Of a stretch of 64,000 nucleotides of DNA, positions 37,259 to 48,934 are shown in pieces. How positions within the stretch are numbered: the first letter of the stretch is position 1; each line of letters starts with the position of its first letter. A model generated the notes under the pieces. That model saw nothing but the letters and a program-made list of their open reading frames with translations, was not told the DNA's origin and did not search any database. Position numbers and translations under genes: made by a program. Origin of the DNA: Otis tarda (taxonomy: Eukaryota > Chordata > Aves > Otidiformes > Otididae); contig CM048552.1 of NCBI GenBank assembly GCA_026413225.1, positions 214,172,553 to 214,236,552 on the forward strand, given 5' to 3'.

Positions 37259-40153
37259 TGCTTGAGGGCCATGCTCACTAGAAGACACCTTCCACATAAG
37301 TCTGCCTGTGGTCACAGCAAGCCTGAGCTATGTTGAAACCATAGTCCTGCGTCGAAACCATATGAAATTCAAGGCCTTCCATGGTTTCATCAGATGTTTT
37401 CACTGAGCTTCATTAAGGGCTCAACAGGGATTTGGAAACCTGGGTGCACTAAACTTTGCAAAAAAAAAATTTGGAAACTCAGTTTCACCAGGGTGTGTAA
37501 CCTCATCTGCAGATGCTGAGCTCCTCCTTGAGCAAGTCTGGTTTTCTCAGTTCCCCACTTTGGGAGGCGGAGAAGATCCTTGCTGTCATGAACAGGATCT
37601 TCTGATGCTCAGAGTCCTCCTCCTGCCTAGCCATCACCCAGGTTGGTCCACACTGTCCCAAAATTTGAGTCTCAAAGTCACTTATTTTTTCTCCCCTGTG
37701 TGCTTACTACCCCTTCCCTCTCCCGACTAGGTATTTATAGGCAGTGATGTCTCATCCTTTGTTTTCCTAGACTAAACAAATCATTTTCACTTGGAATCAC
37801 AGAGCCCTCAAAAAGCCACCGAGACATCCCTTGCCCCAGACAGGCCCAGCTATGGTATGTGTTTATCTACCATATGCTGTAAGACCTCCAGCTGTGGGAA
37901 TTGCAAGCCCTCTCCAGCCTCCTCTCTCTTCATCTTTGTAATTTTTGCCTAATTTCTGACCTTAACTGGTAGGGTTTGAGCCTGTAACTTCTCCTCCCAT
38001 GCATCCTGGGCATGGAAAAGTTTATTCCTTTCCTCTTTGTACCAGCTTTCTCTATGTATTTTAAGGCCATCTTATGTCTCCACTTTGTTTCTTCTGGCTA
38101 AAAATCCCATTTCAATCCATCTTTTCCCAAAAATTGCATTTTCCTGATTGCCAGTCTCTCCCATTACTTTTTTTTTTCAAGTTTCTCATTGGTCCCTCCT
38201 GTTTCGATATCCACACCAGGCTACACACAGCTCATTAGCCAAAGGCTCTCCAAGACAGACAACAGAAGGCAGACTGTTTGCATGAGTAGCATCCCAGGAT
38301 GATGCTGACCTTTCCTTCGTACCAACACCATCTTCTTTGCCTGGTATCCAGTGACTGATAGCTAAAAGTCCCCTCTCCAAACCTGCCATGTCTTGAAGAA
38401 CCCATCACTGCTCAACAGCACTCACTCCAGGTGAACTCGCTTTTTCTTGTTCCAAACTGCAAGAACTGTACACGGCGTTTCAAGCAAACTTCAGTAGGGC
38501 CTGATACAATGGCATTAGTATTTCCCCATCTCCTTAGAAATATTATTTTATGGAAGTTATTGAGTTTAAGGCTGCAGATTACAGTTGGCCAGCTCAGCGT
38601 AGATTCAACCCAAACAAAAACATCCACTTGAACCCAAGAACGCATCCAATATACGCCCAGCTGGCCTTTCTTTTTAGTGCAAGCTGTGCACTTTATGAAA
38701 AAGCTTTAGATTGAGCAGCCTGTACGTGAAGCCATCCTCTGACCCAATTAGGAATGGAAGTTCAGATCTCGGTACCAAATTCAAATCTCTGCCTTGCTCG
38801 GAAGTATCTCCAGGTTGACCCATCACAGAGATGAAAATCTAGTCACTGGAGCTTGGTATAGGTCATTTGGGGCTTGAACCCGTCTCTGGTTTAAAAGACA
38901 CGCAGCTCAGAGAATACACCAGGAGGAATAGCAGCCTGGCTTAAGAAACACGGGGTCTTGCACCAAAGGATGCAGTGGGGCGAGGCAGAAAGCAGTGGTT
39001 TTATCACCATGATACAAAAATGTACTTGGAGCTCAGTTTGATTTCAGAGCAGCAAAAGTTCAAGAGGTCTGCACTGCTTGAACTTGGTGGGCTGCCATAA
39101 AAGAGGAGTTTTCTTGATATCTTTTTAGCGATACTCCTTTAGAGGAGAGCTCTGCAGGTGGAGGAGACACCCACGACACCACAAAGAGCTTTGACCCTCC
39201 TTGTCCCTCTCTCCAACCCAACAGAAAAATGGCAATTTAATACAGAAGACAAGCATGGGCAGAACACTCTGGTTCTGGAGATGACATCCAAGGTCCAAAA
39301 GGCTGAAGACTGGTCTCCAATGCACCCTGGTACCTGACACACAATATCCCGTGTAAATATTCCCTATTGAAAGCCCGGTGCTGAGAGGCCTTGGGAGCCC
39401 AGGAGTGGATGTTGCAGCCTGGAATTGCCTCTGACATAATTTGAGCTCGGCTACGCCTCTCTGTGCTGGTCTCTCTGTGCGTCCAGCAAAGTGGCTGTGC
39501 AGGAGAAGGTATCCCAAAGGGTCGGTGCCGCAGCTCTAACCCTTCTCTGATCTGCCGAAAACACCCTTCCAGATGCATCTGGGGAATCTCATTTGCCTTT
39601 TCTCATGCAGCATCACTCACTTAAACGTCCTGTAATCAGCCAGAGGCCCCCAGCCATCTCCTCATCCTTATGTCCTCCAGACAAGCTCAGAACTGATGGG
39701 GCTGGTGTCCATCCCCCAGCCTGGGACATGCACATTGGCCAAGTGCATCACTCCAGCCCTCGACGGCATCTAACCCTCATGGACAAGGGCATGGCCTCAT
39801 CTGCTCTGCCAGCACCTCCCAGGCTTGTGCCGTCCCTTCCCATCATCACAGCTGGTGCTGGGGACGGTGCCGCACCCCAGAGCTGGTTGCATCCTACGCA
39901 AAGCCTGTTCAGGACATAACAACAAGACCTTCAGTCTCCTGGAGAGGGAAAAGTTGTTCAAACATCAGAAAGTGTTACACAACACAGGGTAGGGCCTCCA
40001 TCCATCATGGGACTGATCCTCAGATCTGCCTTGGGAAGTTTTATCTCTACTGTGCTCATGCTGGATGCTCAGGAGAGAAGGTCCTATGGGAATAAAGAGG
40101 CGTCTTCCTAGTCCCAGCCCATCTGATTCTACCCAGGAGAAAAGGCTGGAGGT
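37259..40153. other. Unique non-coding stretch
   Basis: No gene, RNA or repeat was recognised. Several T-rich tracts occur near 38170. Open frames are short and featureless. Confidence 0.6.
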
Positions 40154-40490
40154 AGAATCACAGAATGGTTTGGGTGGGAAGGTACCTTCAAAGCCCACCC
40201 AGTCCAACCCCCCTGCCAGGAGCAGGGACATCTCCAACCACATCAGGTTGCTCACAGCCCCGGCCAACCTGGCCTGGAATGTTTCCAGGGATGGGGCACC
40301 CACCACCTCTCTGGGCAACCTGGGCCAGTGCTCCACCACCCTCACTGTAAAGAATTTCTTCCAATATTTCCAATTCCAAATTTCCAAATTCCAATTTACA
40401 ATTTCCAAATTTCCAAATTTCCAATATCAATCTACCCTCTTTTGGTTTAAAATTGTTACCCCTCATCCTATCACTACAATCCCCCATAAA
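40154..40490 (-). mobile_element. CR1 LINE 3' end with internal simple repeat
   Basis: Minus-orientation CR1 starting at 'agaatcacagaatgg'. It carries the full 3' UTR and ORF2 tail to about 40490. Between the 'agaatttcttcc' and 'atctaccctcttttgg' blocks about 65 bp of a ttccaaa-type repeat replaces the few bases found in other copies. Confidence 0.93.
40361..40429. repeat. (TTTCCAAA)-like expansion inside CR1
   Basis: About eight imperfect units of 7-8 bp (aatttcc / aattcc) sit inside the CR1 copy at 40154-40490. They probably arose by slippage from the A+T-rich 'aaatttcttcc' segment of the element. Confidence 0.85.
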
Positions 40491-42585
40491 GAGTAAGCAG
40501 ATAGTGATGTAGAGATGGCAGAGAGGTGTCCCCATCTCCTGGGATGCCGGCTGGCTGCTTCTCATTCACCAGTTATGCAAAACATCGCAAAACATAGCAG
40601 CTCACCCTTTTTTTTTTTTTTCTTCCCCCCTGCCCTGTGCAGACACAGATTGAATGTCAGTGGAAAATAATTCCTTTAATGAGTGTGCCAGGATAGATCA
40701 GCTGACTGGGTTTGCTTCAGCAAATCTCGTGGTCACACAACCCTAAATGCGCAGCAGTGTCTGTCTAAGCCTTTCCGTTTATAGGACAGAGATGGGAGCC
40801 AAGAGGATGGAAATAAAGCGTTTGCAAGGAAAAGGCCACGGGGTTTAGAGGTGGAACAAGACTCCCCGGGGGAAATGGGCTGCGGTCGCGGAGAGGTTTG
40901 TTTGGTGGGCAGCAAGCACGTGTCCAGGCGTGAAACGGACACGGCGTGCATCTGATTAGTCTTCTGCGCAGAGGTCAGGGGAAGGGCTCTGCTGTGCACC
41001 AGGAGAAAAGCACCGGGGCTCCTTTGGGAAGGCAAAGCTCCAGTGGTGCTGGGACCTTGGTTGGGGACGCAGCGTCGGAGCGGTTACAGGAGGGATGCTG
41101 GAAGTGTGAAACCACTTCCCTGCCTCCCTGATGCAGCCTGGCTCGTCTCTCCAGTCCCACGTCTCACCACCCTGTTGCACAGAAGCAGAAATCCGGCTCC
41201 GGAATAAATCACAGCTGTCTCCGAGGTGGGGTGAAGCGAGCTGCCACGCCGTGATAAAGCAGATCCTCCCTCGAAGGTGAGACCCTGAGCTGTCGCTCCT
41301 CGGGAAGCCGGCCTGTTGATGAAGTGTGTGAGTGAATAACAATATGCCTTTAATTCCTCCTTCCTTCAGCGGATCCCCTTGGGAAGCATCACATCCTTAA
41401 GAAAGGCGAGCATGAGGCAGCTGGAGACGCGTGCGTAGCCACTCAGATGCCTGGTACATCACCACAGACAGGCTGGAATAATCATGACAGGCTCTAATTG
41501 CTCTCTTCTGGATACACATAGGGTAAAACTTCTTGCTTCAGCTGGTTATTCCAACTTGGAAATAAGGTGTTCCCACCTCTTGAGTTATTCTGCAGGGATT
41601 TTCCTAACGGTTAGTAACTGCAAAGTCAGGAGAGGAAGGGATCTGTGCAGGAATGGCTCCTGATGTTTTGTTTAAAATGTCCGCTCCCTGAGCATGAAAT
41701 GCTTCGTGTCAGATCCGTCGGGCTTTTTCAGGTCAATCGGTAGGTTCTGCTGGCATTTGCACTGACACCGCCGAGGCTGTCGGCTCCAATCACGCCCTGC
41801 ACAGCTCAGGGCTCGCTGGCCGTCGAGAAAACGTTTGGTCTCCATCCAGTTCAGATCGAACTAATTAAAGAAAAAAAAAACACTTCCCTACAACCAAAAT
41901 GCCCTTTTCTGATTGGCATTTGATGTGAGGCTGCAGTTTTGGATCAGAATTAAGTGGGAGACCATAACTGCATCACTGCAAGCCCCCTCTGATGGCTCCA
42001 GCTCTTTTTCTTTTTCGGGTTCCTAGCTCATTTTAGGAAGCTGGCCCTTCCCATCCCCTGCTAAAGGGAATGCTTGCTGCTTGGGTTGGGCTGTGCACCC
42101 TGGCATGTCCTTCAAGGACGCATGGAGATGCCTCAGAAGCAGGAGATCTGTCACCTCACGGTGTAGTGACTAACAGCTACAGCAAGCGAGGGCAGCACGT
42201 TGCTCTTGTCAATAGAGCCACCAATTCTGAAGCACACTGAGATACGCAGAAGATGCCCAGACCTTGATCTTTTTCCACCCGAAAGCATCGACAATCCAGA
42301 ATAGGAAAAGAACAGTGCAAAGCAGATACTACGCCCACCACGTACCCTGAGCCACCCGTGACACGGGACATGGTGGGATGTGGCATTTTCTTCTATTCGC
42401 ATCGCTCAGAAAGGCTCTGAGCTCCGTCTTGGCTCCAACTCTGGGTGTTTAAGGGTTTTGCCACTGCAGGATTGGCCCTGCCGCTCTCTGAGGGTCTGTC
42501 CATGGCTCTACGGGGGGTTTTCTCTTCCAGTGAAGCTTAAAAAAAGGTTGCAAGGTGGGAAGAGTGAGAGCATGGGACATAGATG
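40491..42585. other. Unique non-coding stretch
   Basis: No gene was recognised. A T-run lies at 40606-40621 and an A-run near 41870. The right end borders the inverted duplication. Confidence 0.6.
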
Positions 42586-43812
42586 GATTTAAAACAGTAG
42601 AGACAGAGGAGATGGGCTGGGAGAGATTCAGTAGCTAACAAAGAGATGGGGGCATACAGATCAAATCAGCGTGCTGCAGGATTAATTTAGACCCTGTTCC
42701 TACATGGGTGGTGAGACACCAGCCCTGGGCAGGGCTTTGCCCTGCAGAGACTCCCCCCATGCCCATGGCACTGCTGCCTCTGCCCCGGGGGGTTCCTCAC
42801 TGAGTGTCCAAACAGGACTCTCACCCGGCTCCACCATCTCCCCTTTCTGGGGAGCACCAGGCCCCAGCTAAACCAATCCAACGTCCCTCTCTACTTAGCT
42901 CGAGACTTGCAGGGCCTGAAGTCTTGTCCTCCAGTGAAGGTGTCCCCAGCTTGTGGGAGCCTGGAGACCTGCTGCTGCCCTGGCCTGGGGAACCCACTCA
43001 TAGCACCATAGAATCATGGAATGGTTTGGATGGGAAAGGACCTTTAAAGGCCACCTAGTCCAACCCCCCTGCAAGGATCAGGGACATCTCCAACCACATC
43101 AGGTTGCTCAGAGCCCCGGCCAACCTGGCCTGGAATGTTTCCAGGGATGGGGCATCCACCGCCTCTCTGGGCAACCTGGGACACTGCTCCACCACCCTCA
43201 GTGCAAAAAATTTCTTCCTAATGTCCAGTCTGAATCTACCTCCCTCTATTTTGAAACCATCACCCCTCGTCCTGTCCCAGCAGGCCCTGCTGAAGAGTCT
43301 CTCCCCACCTTTCCTGCAGCCCCCTTTGGGCACTGGGAGCCGCTCTCAGCTCTCCCCGGAGCCTCCTCTTCTCCAGGCTGAACAGCCCCAGCTCTCTCAG
43401 CCTGGCCTCACAGCAGAGCTGCTCCAGCCCTCTCAGCATCCGCGTGGCCTCCTCTGGACCCTCTCCAGCAGCTCCACGTCCTTCTGATGCTGGGGGCTCC
43501 AGAGCTGGACGCAGCGCTGCAGGGGGGTCTCACCAGAGCGGAGCAGAGGGGCAGAATCCCCTCCCTCGCCCTGCTGCCCACGCTGTGGGGATGCAGCCCA
43601 GGGTGCCGTTGGTTTCTGGGCTGGGAGCGCACGTTGCCGGCTCGTGTTGAGCTTCTCACCCACCAGCACCCTCAAGTCCTTCTCATCAGGGCTGCTCTCC
43701 ATCCATTCTCCACCCAGCCTGGATTTTGCTTGGGCCCACACCATGGCCCATGTTATGGTCTCGCTGCTCCCCCCAACTGCCCAGCTCCTGCACCGTGCCT
43801 CTGGGTGCAGCA
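42586..43812 (+). repeat. Left arm of a 4.7-kb inverted duplication
   Basis: This 1.2-kb block is the reverse complement of 46086-47311. The match covers a CR1 copy and unique DNA on both sides of it: about 420 bp at 42586-43006 and about 70 bp at 43740-43812. In the 340 bp nearest the CR1 I count about 18 differences, roughly 5%. Because both flanks are shared, the block was copied as a unit after CR1 had inserted, rather than by two separate insertions. Confidence 0.9.
43007..43740 (-). mobile_element. CR1 LINE inside left arm, about 730 bp
   Basis: Minus-orientation CR1 from the octamer region (catagaatcatggaatgg) to its 5' truncation near 43740, in ORF2 after the reverse-transcriptase core. 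Coding sense is broken. It is the sister copy by duplication of the element at 46160-46894. Confidence 0.94.
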
Positions 43813-43867
43813 GGGACCTGGCACGAAGCCTCAGTGGTTCTGACAAGGGAGCAAATAAGTTCTGTTC

Positions 43868-43998
43868 CACTTCAAGGCCAGGTTGGACGGGGCTTTGAGC
43901 AACCTGATCTGGTTGGAGATGTCCCTGTCCAGGGCAGGAGGGTTGGAACTGGATGATCTTTAAGGTCCCTTCCAACCCAAACCATCCTGTGATTCTAC
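43868..43998 (+). mobile_element. Short CR1 LINE 3' end
   Basis: Plus-orientation, older-type CR1 ('gatctttaaggtcccttcc') ending in 'ctgtgattctac'. It lies in the spacer just inside the left arm of the inverted duplication. Confidence 0.92.
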
Positions 43999-44956
43999 AA
44001 TTTTATATGAGGAAGTTGCTCTATGTCTCTCCTGTGCTACGCTCTTCCTGCAAGCTTCTCCTGCAGATCCTGGCTGCTCCCTGCCTCTCCTTCCCTCCCT
44101 GCATGGGAAAGAGATGGACGGTTCAGAGTCCTGACGGCAACTGGGGTTTGGGCAGTCTGGGGAACCCTCTACTAGAGAAGAGGATCCTGCATGTGCTTCC
44201 ACGAGAAGGAGAAGGACTCCCTCTCTCTGCCCTTTAGCAGAACTGCAGCATTGACCAAAACTTGACTCCTGAAAGACATTTGGGATGTCTCAGCACGCTG
44301 AACGCTGGTCAGACACCCATTTGATGCTGCACAATTTGAGGTCCTCAACATCTGAAGGGGCATGGCATTATCCATACTACCATCACCCTCTTTCTAGCGT
44401 TAACTCTAGTAAATCACATTTTAAATAATACTTTGTGGAATCTGAGTGTCTTTCTTACCAGGATGAACCAGGAGAGAAGGGAAGTGCGGAGCCGCAGGGC
44501 ACCGCTCATCATCTCTGCCCACTCTGATAGATGTTGGGCAGAAGTAACCCTCATTCATGGAAATCCACCCCATTACCCCCAAAACAAACTGTATTACAGC
44601 CGGGGGTATTGCAGCCAGGAGGATCATCCGCTGCTCACAGCTCGGGGTGGGCTCTGAGACTGTCACCCTGCGGGAGCGGGTGAGTGCCCAGCTTTCTTTA
44701 GCATCCCTCGTGTTGAAGGATTTGCAGAATCAATGAAACGAGCGAGAAGCCCATCTGAACTTCAGGAATCAATTAGAAAGAAGAAAGCCAAGACGAGGAT
44801 GTGAGGGCAGAGCATGGGGGAGAGGATGGTCCCATCAAGAAGTAAGGAAAAGAAAATGTTCCCCGTGAAATGTGGTGCATGCATCTGGTTTTGTTTCATT
44901 TTTTCCCTCCTGGCTCCAGCCAATTCTGTTACTGTGGAAAATGCTTGGAAATTTTT
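43999..44956. other. Spacer of the inverted duplication, left part
   Basis: Unique sequence between two CR1 fragments in the 2.3-kb loop of the inverted duplication. No gene was recognised. Confidence 0.6.
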
Positions 44957-45095
44957 CCCTGGAAACATTCCAGGCCAGGTTGGCCGGGGCTCTGAGCAAC
45001 CTGATGTGGTTGGAGATGTCCCTGCTCCTTGCAGGGGGGTTGGACTGGATGGGCTTTGAAGGTCCCTTTCCACCCAAACCCTTCTGTGATTCTAC
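44957..45095 (+). mobile_element. Short CR1 LINE 3' end
   Basis: Plus-orientation CR1 of the main young type, starting at 'ccctggaaacattcc' and ending in 'cttctgtgattctac'. It is strongly 5'-truncated. Confidence 0.94.
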
Positions 45096-46085
45096 AGATC
45101 CCTTATGGTGCCACTTGCCCTAGAAACAGCCCCAGGGGCTTCTGCACCAGCCCGTGGCCCCTCTCATCCTGCAGCTCCCTGCTCAGGACCTCCAATGTCA
45201 CATAAAGGCATAAATATTTCTCTCTGCACAGATAACCTACTTGTTCCTAATGTCTATACGAAACTTTGGTTACACCAGACAAAGATAAGCAGAAGTAAAA
45301 TAAATTAGTCATAGCCACTCGGTTATGAAAAACATGCAGTTACAACTAAATCAAGGGGAAAAGGAAGCTTCAGGCAGCTCAAGACAAGCTCAGACAAAGA
45401 AGGACTGGAAAACCTCATCCCTGAAGTTCTACAAACCCAGCACAAAACCTGCAACCTGGCCCTAGCACTGGCAATGCTGTACCAACTGGGCTACAGCACC
45501 CATAATGGAGAAGGAGCCCGTGTAAGACCTTCACCAGGTCCGTGAATGCTTCGTGCCGGGTCCCTGGTGACTCACCCACCGGAGAAGGTGATGCAGTGGG
45601 GTCAGAGAGCAGGAGCTGCTCAGGAGCTGAGGCAGAAAGCCATGGGTGGGAGCAATATCAGCCCCTCTGCAGAAGGATGCCAGGACCAAGAAGGGACCAG
45701 GGAACATCCATGAGCCCCAGCGCTCCAGTTCCTGCCCCAAGAAGGTCAAAGCCCCTCTGCTGCCTGGCCCTGGCCACCTCTTTTGTCTACTCTCCTCAAT
45801 GCACCAGGGACCACTGACCTGGAAGAGCATCGTTCCCACAGCAAGTGGAAGGAGAGACACCTCTTCCCTGCAAATGGAGGCTCTGATGCCTTTATCCAAA
45901 ATCTGTTGCATGTTGTGCTCTGCGGGCAACAAAGTCATGGGTGAACCCTGTGCCATCACCAGCTGTGGGGCATCCAGGAGTTGTGCAGGGGAGACCAACT
46001 GCCCGACTTGTCCACCTTGGCCTCAAGGTCCCAACCTCGCAGAGACGTGGGCTTTGGAAGGGGAAGGCTGGAGACAGCTTGGCCA
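45096..46085. other. Spacer of the inverted duplication, right part
   Basis: Unique sequence with one tRNA-like relic (45430-45501, minus). Open frames here (up to 155 codons at 45531-45998 minus) have no recognisable content. Confidence 0.6.
45430..45501 (-). pseudogene. tRNA-like relic or SINE head
   Basis: On the minus strand a 72-nt segment begins GGGTGCT. It contains TAGCCCAGTTGG, a perfect match to the RNA polymerase III A-box pattern and to a tRNA D-arm, and has a decayed B-box-like GGTTTTGTGCT at the right distance. The acceptor stem does not close and the D-stem has mismatches, so it is not a working tRNA. It could be a tRNA pseudogene or the head of an old tRNA-derived SINE. Confidence 0.35.
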
Positions 46086-47311
46086 TGCAGCCAGAGTCAC
46101 AGTGCAGGAACTGGGCAGTGGGGGGAGCAGAGAGACCATAACATGGGCCATGGTGTGGGCCCAGGAACAAATCCAGGCTGGGGGAAAACGAATTGAGAGC
46201 AGCCCTGAGGAGACGGACTTGGGGGTGCTGGTGGGTGAGAAGCTCAACGCGAGCCGGCAACGTGCGCTCCCAGCCCAGAAACCAACGGCACCCTGGGCTG
46301 CATCCCCAGCAGCGTGGGCAGCAGGGCGAGGGAGGGGATTCTGCCCCTCTGCTCCGCTCTGGTGAGACCCCCCTGCAGCGCTGCGTCCAGCTCTGGAGCC
46401 CCCAACAGCAGAAGGACGTGGAGCTGCTGGAGAGGGTCCAGAGGAGGCCACGCAGGTGCTGAGAGGGCTGGAGCAGCTCTGCTGTGAGGCCAGGCTGAGA
46501 GAGCTGGGGCTGTTCAGCCTGGAGAAGAGGAGGCTCCAGGGAGACCTGAGAGCGGCTCCCAGTGCCCAAAGGGGGCTGCAGGAAAGGTGGGGAGAGACTC
46601 TTCAGCAGGGCCTGCTGGGACAGGACGAGGGGTCATGGGTTTAAACTAGAAGGAGAGACTCAGGCTGGACATAAGGAAGGGTTGTTTTTTTTTTTACGCT
46701 GAGAGCGGTGGGACAGTGGTGCAGGTTGCCCAGAGAGGTGGTGGATGTCCCATCCCTGGAAACATCCCAGGCCAGGTTGGCCGGGGCCGTGAGCAACCTG
46801 ATGTGGTTGGAGATGTCCCTGCTCCTTGCAGGGGGGTTGGGCTGGGTGGGCTTTAAAGGTCCCTTCCCATCCAAACCATTCTACGGTTCTATGAGTGGGT
46901 TCCCCAGGCCAGGGCAGCAGCAGGTCTCCAGGCTCCCACCAGCTGGGGACACCTTCACTGGAGGACAAGACTTAGAACCCTGCCAGCCCCGATCTAAGCA
47001 GAGAGGAACATTAGATGGGTTTAGCTGGGACCTGGTGCTCCCCAGAAAGGGGAGATGGTGGAGCCGAGTGGGAGTCCTGTTTGGACACTCAGTGAGGAAC
47101 CCCCTGGGGCAGAGGCAGCAGTGCCATGGGCATGGGGGGAGTCTCTGCAGGGCAAAGCCCTGCCCAGGGCTGGTGTCTCACCACCCATGTAGGAACAGGG
47201 TCTAAATTAATCCTGCAGCACGCTGATTTGATCTGTATGCCCCCATCTCTCTGTTAGCTACTCAATCTCTCCCAGCCCATCTCCTCTGTCTCTACCGTTT
47301 TTAAAACCTTC
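46086..47311 (-). repeat. Right arm of a 4.7-kb inverted duplication
   Basis: Reverse-complement partner of 42586-43812, containing flank, CR1 and flank in mirror order. The outer end, near a 'gtagagacagaggag' block read on the minus strand, fades into unrelated sequence at the same point in both arms. The spacer between the arms is about 2.3 kb. A transcript across both arms could fold into a long imperfect hairpin. Confidence 0.9.
46160..46894 (+). mobile_element. CR1 LINE inside right arm, about 735 bp
   Basis: Plus-orientation CR1. The ORF2 C-terminal part is readable in pieces ([39 protein letters not shown]), followed by the 3' UTR and a damaged octamer end (ctacggttctatga). A T-run at 46684-46696 replaces the usual 'aaattctttac' segment. 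Confidence 0.95.
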
Positions 47312-48266
47312 TATTTCCACTGGTGTCTCTTGCTTTGGAGCAGCCTTTTCCACACACCTCACCAACACTTACAGCCTGCAAAGTCCTCCCTAATAAAATT
47401 GTTCTCCCAAGGGTGGGCATCACCTTCACCAGGGATGAGAGGCAGCTCACAGAGAGCAGCACAGGGGCTGTGCTGTTTCTTGTGGTTTTATGGCACTTTT
47501 TGAAGCATGAGAAGCTGTTGACCATGGCCACACGCAGCAGGAAGCATATTCCCAGGGCACGATTCAGGGCGTGGGATTGGGGCTGGGACAGGCAAGAGAA
47601 ACTGTGGCGACAGTCAAGGCTGGAGGAGGTTTTCGCTTTGATCTCACCCCGAGGACAGTGATCGCGATGGCCTAGGGAGGCAGGGGTGACATCAAGGCAC
47701 ACAATTTTCTCATTATCTGAAGCAAGACAACTGAGGTTCTCCAGCTAATGGGAAAACATAGGTGATGAGGTCTTACAGTACCTCTGGAGAACATGGTGCT
47801 GGAATGTCTAGTGCTTCTCTGAAACCTCATGTCCATGAGGATTTATTTGCACCAACACTACATCAGCCTTGTGATGCCCAAGATGGCTCCTGCAGGGCTT
47901 TCGGGGTGTCTCCCAGTGACCCACCTGCCATTTCACAGCCTCTTCCACGTGGTGATGACAGACCTTCTGGCAAACGCTGTGGCTCAAGCTGCCATCAGAA
48001 AAGCCCGAGGCAGTGGCCAATCACTTTATTTAAAACTACGTGGTGGAGGCCAGAGAGGATTCTTTATGCATCCCACATTTTATGAACTTGCCTCCAGCAG
48101 ATCCAATTATTCTATTAGCTGGAATTAGGGAGAAAATCATTGTTAAATAGTTAATTCATCAAGACAGGCGCTGTCACAGTGACTGAAGATATTTCTGAAT
48201 TTAGGGTCTGTTTGAAAAAAGACAACAAAAATGGGGGAAAACCAGCTATGCAGTTTGTTTTGATTT
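47312..48266. other. Unique non-coding stretch
   Basis: No gene was recognised. The part at 48100-48165 is A+T-rich with several TTAATT/AATTA words. Confidence 0.6.
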
Positions 48267-48934
48267 CATAGAATCATAGAATTATTTGGGTGGGAAGGGA
48301 CCTTCAAAGCCCACCCAGCCCAACCCCCCTGCAAGGAGCAGGGACATCTCCAACCACATCAGGTTGCTCAGAGCCCCGGCCAACCTGGCCTGGAATGTTT
48401 CCAGGGATGGGGCATCCACCGCCTCTCTGGGAAACTTGGGACAGTGCCCTACCACCCTCAGCGTAAAAAAATTTACCTAATATCAAATCAGAATCTACCT
48501 CCCTCTATTTTGAAACCATTACCCCTCGTCCTGTCCCAGCAGGCCCTGCTGAAGAGTCTCTCCCCACCTTTCCTGCAGCCCCCTTTGGGCACTGGGAGCC
48601 GCTCTCAGCTCTCCCCGGAGCCTCCTCTTCTCCAGGCTGAACAGCCCCAGCTCTCTCAGCCCGGCCTCACAGCAGAGCTGCTCCAGCCCTCTCAGCATCT
48701 GCGTGGCCTCCTCTGGGCCCTCTCCAGCAGCTCCACGTCCTTCTGCTGTTGGGGGCTCCAGAGCTGGACGCAGCGCTGCAGGGGGGTCTCACCAGAGCGG
48801 AGCAGAGGGGCAGAATCCCCTCCCTCGCCCTGCTGCCCACGCTGCTGGGGATGCAGCCCAGGGTGCCGTTGGTTTCTGGGCTGTGAGCGCACGTTGCTGG
48901 CTCATGTTGAGCTTCTCACCCACCAGCACTCCCA
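48267..48934 (-). mobile_element. CR1 LINE, 5'-truncated, about 670 bp
   Basis: Minus-orientation CR1 with two recognisable terminal octamers (catagaatcatagaatt). Its 3' UTR and ORF2 tail are very close to those of the copies at 4.8, 29.5 and 43 kb. It is truncated within ORF2 at about 48934. It is not part of the inverted duplication; its flanks differ. Confidence 0.95.
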
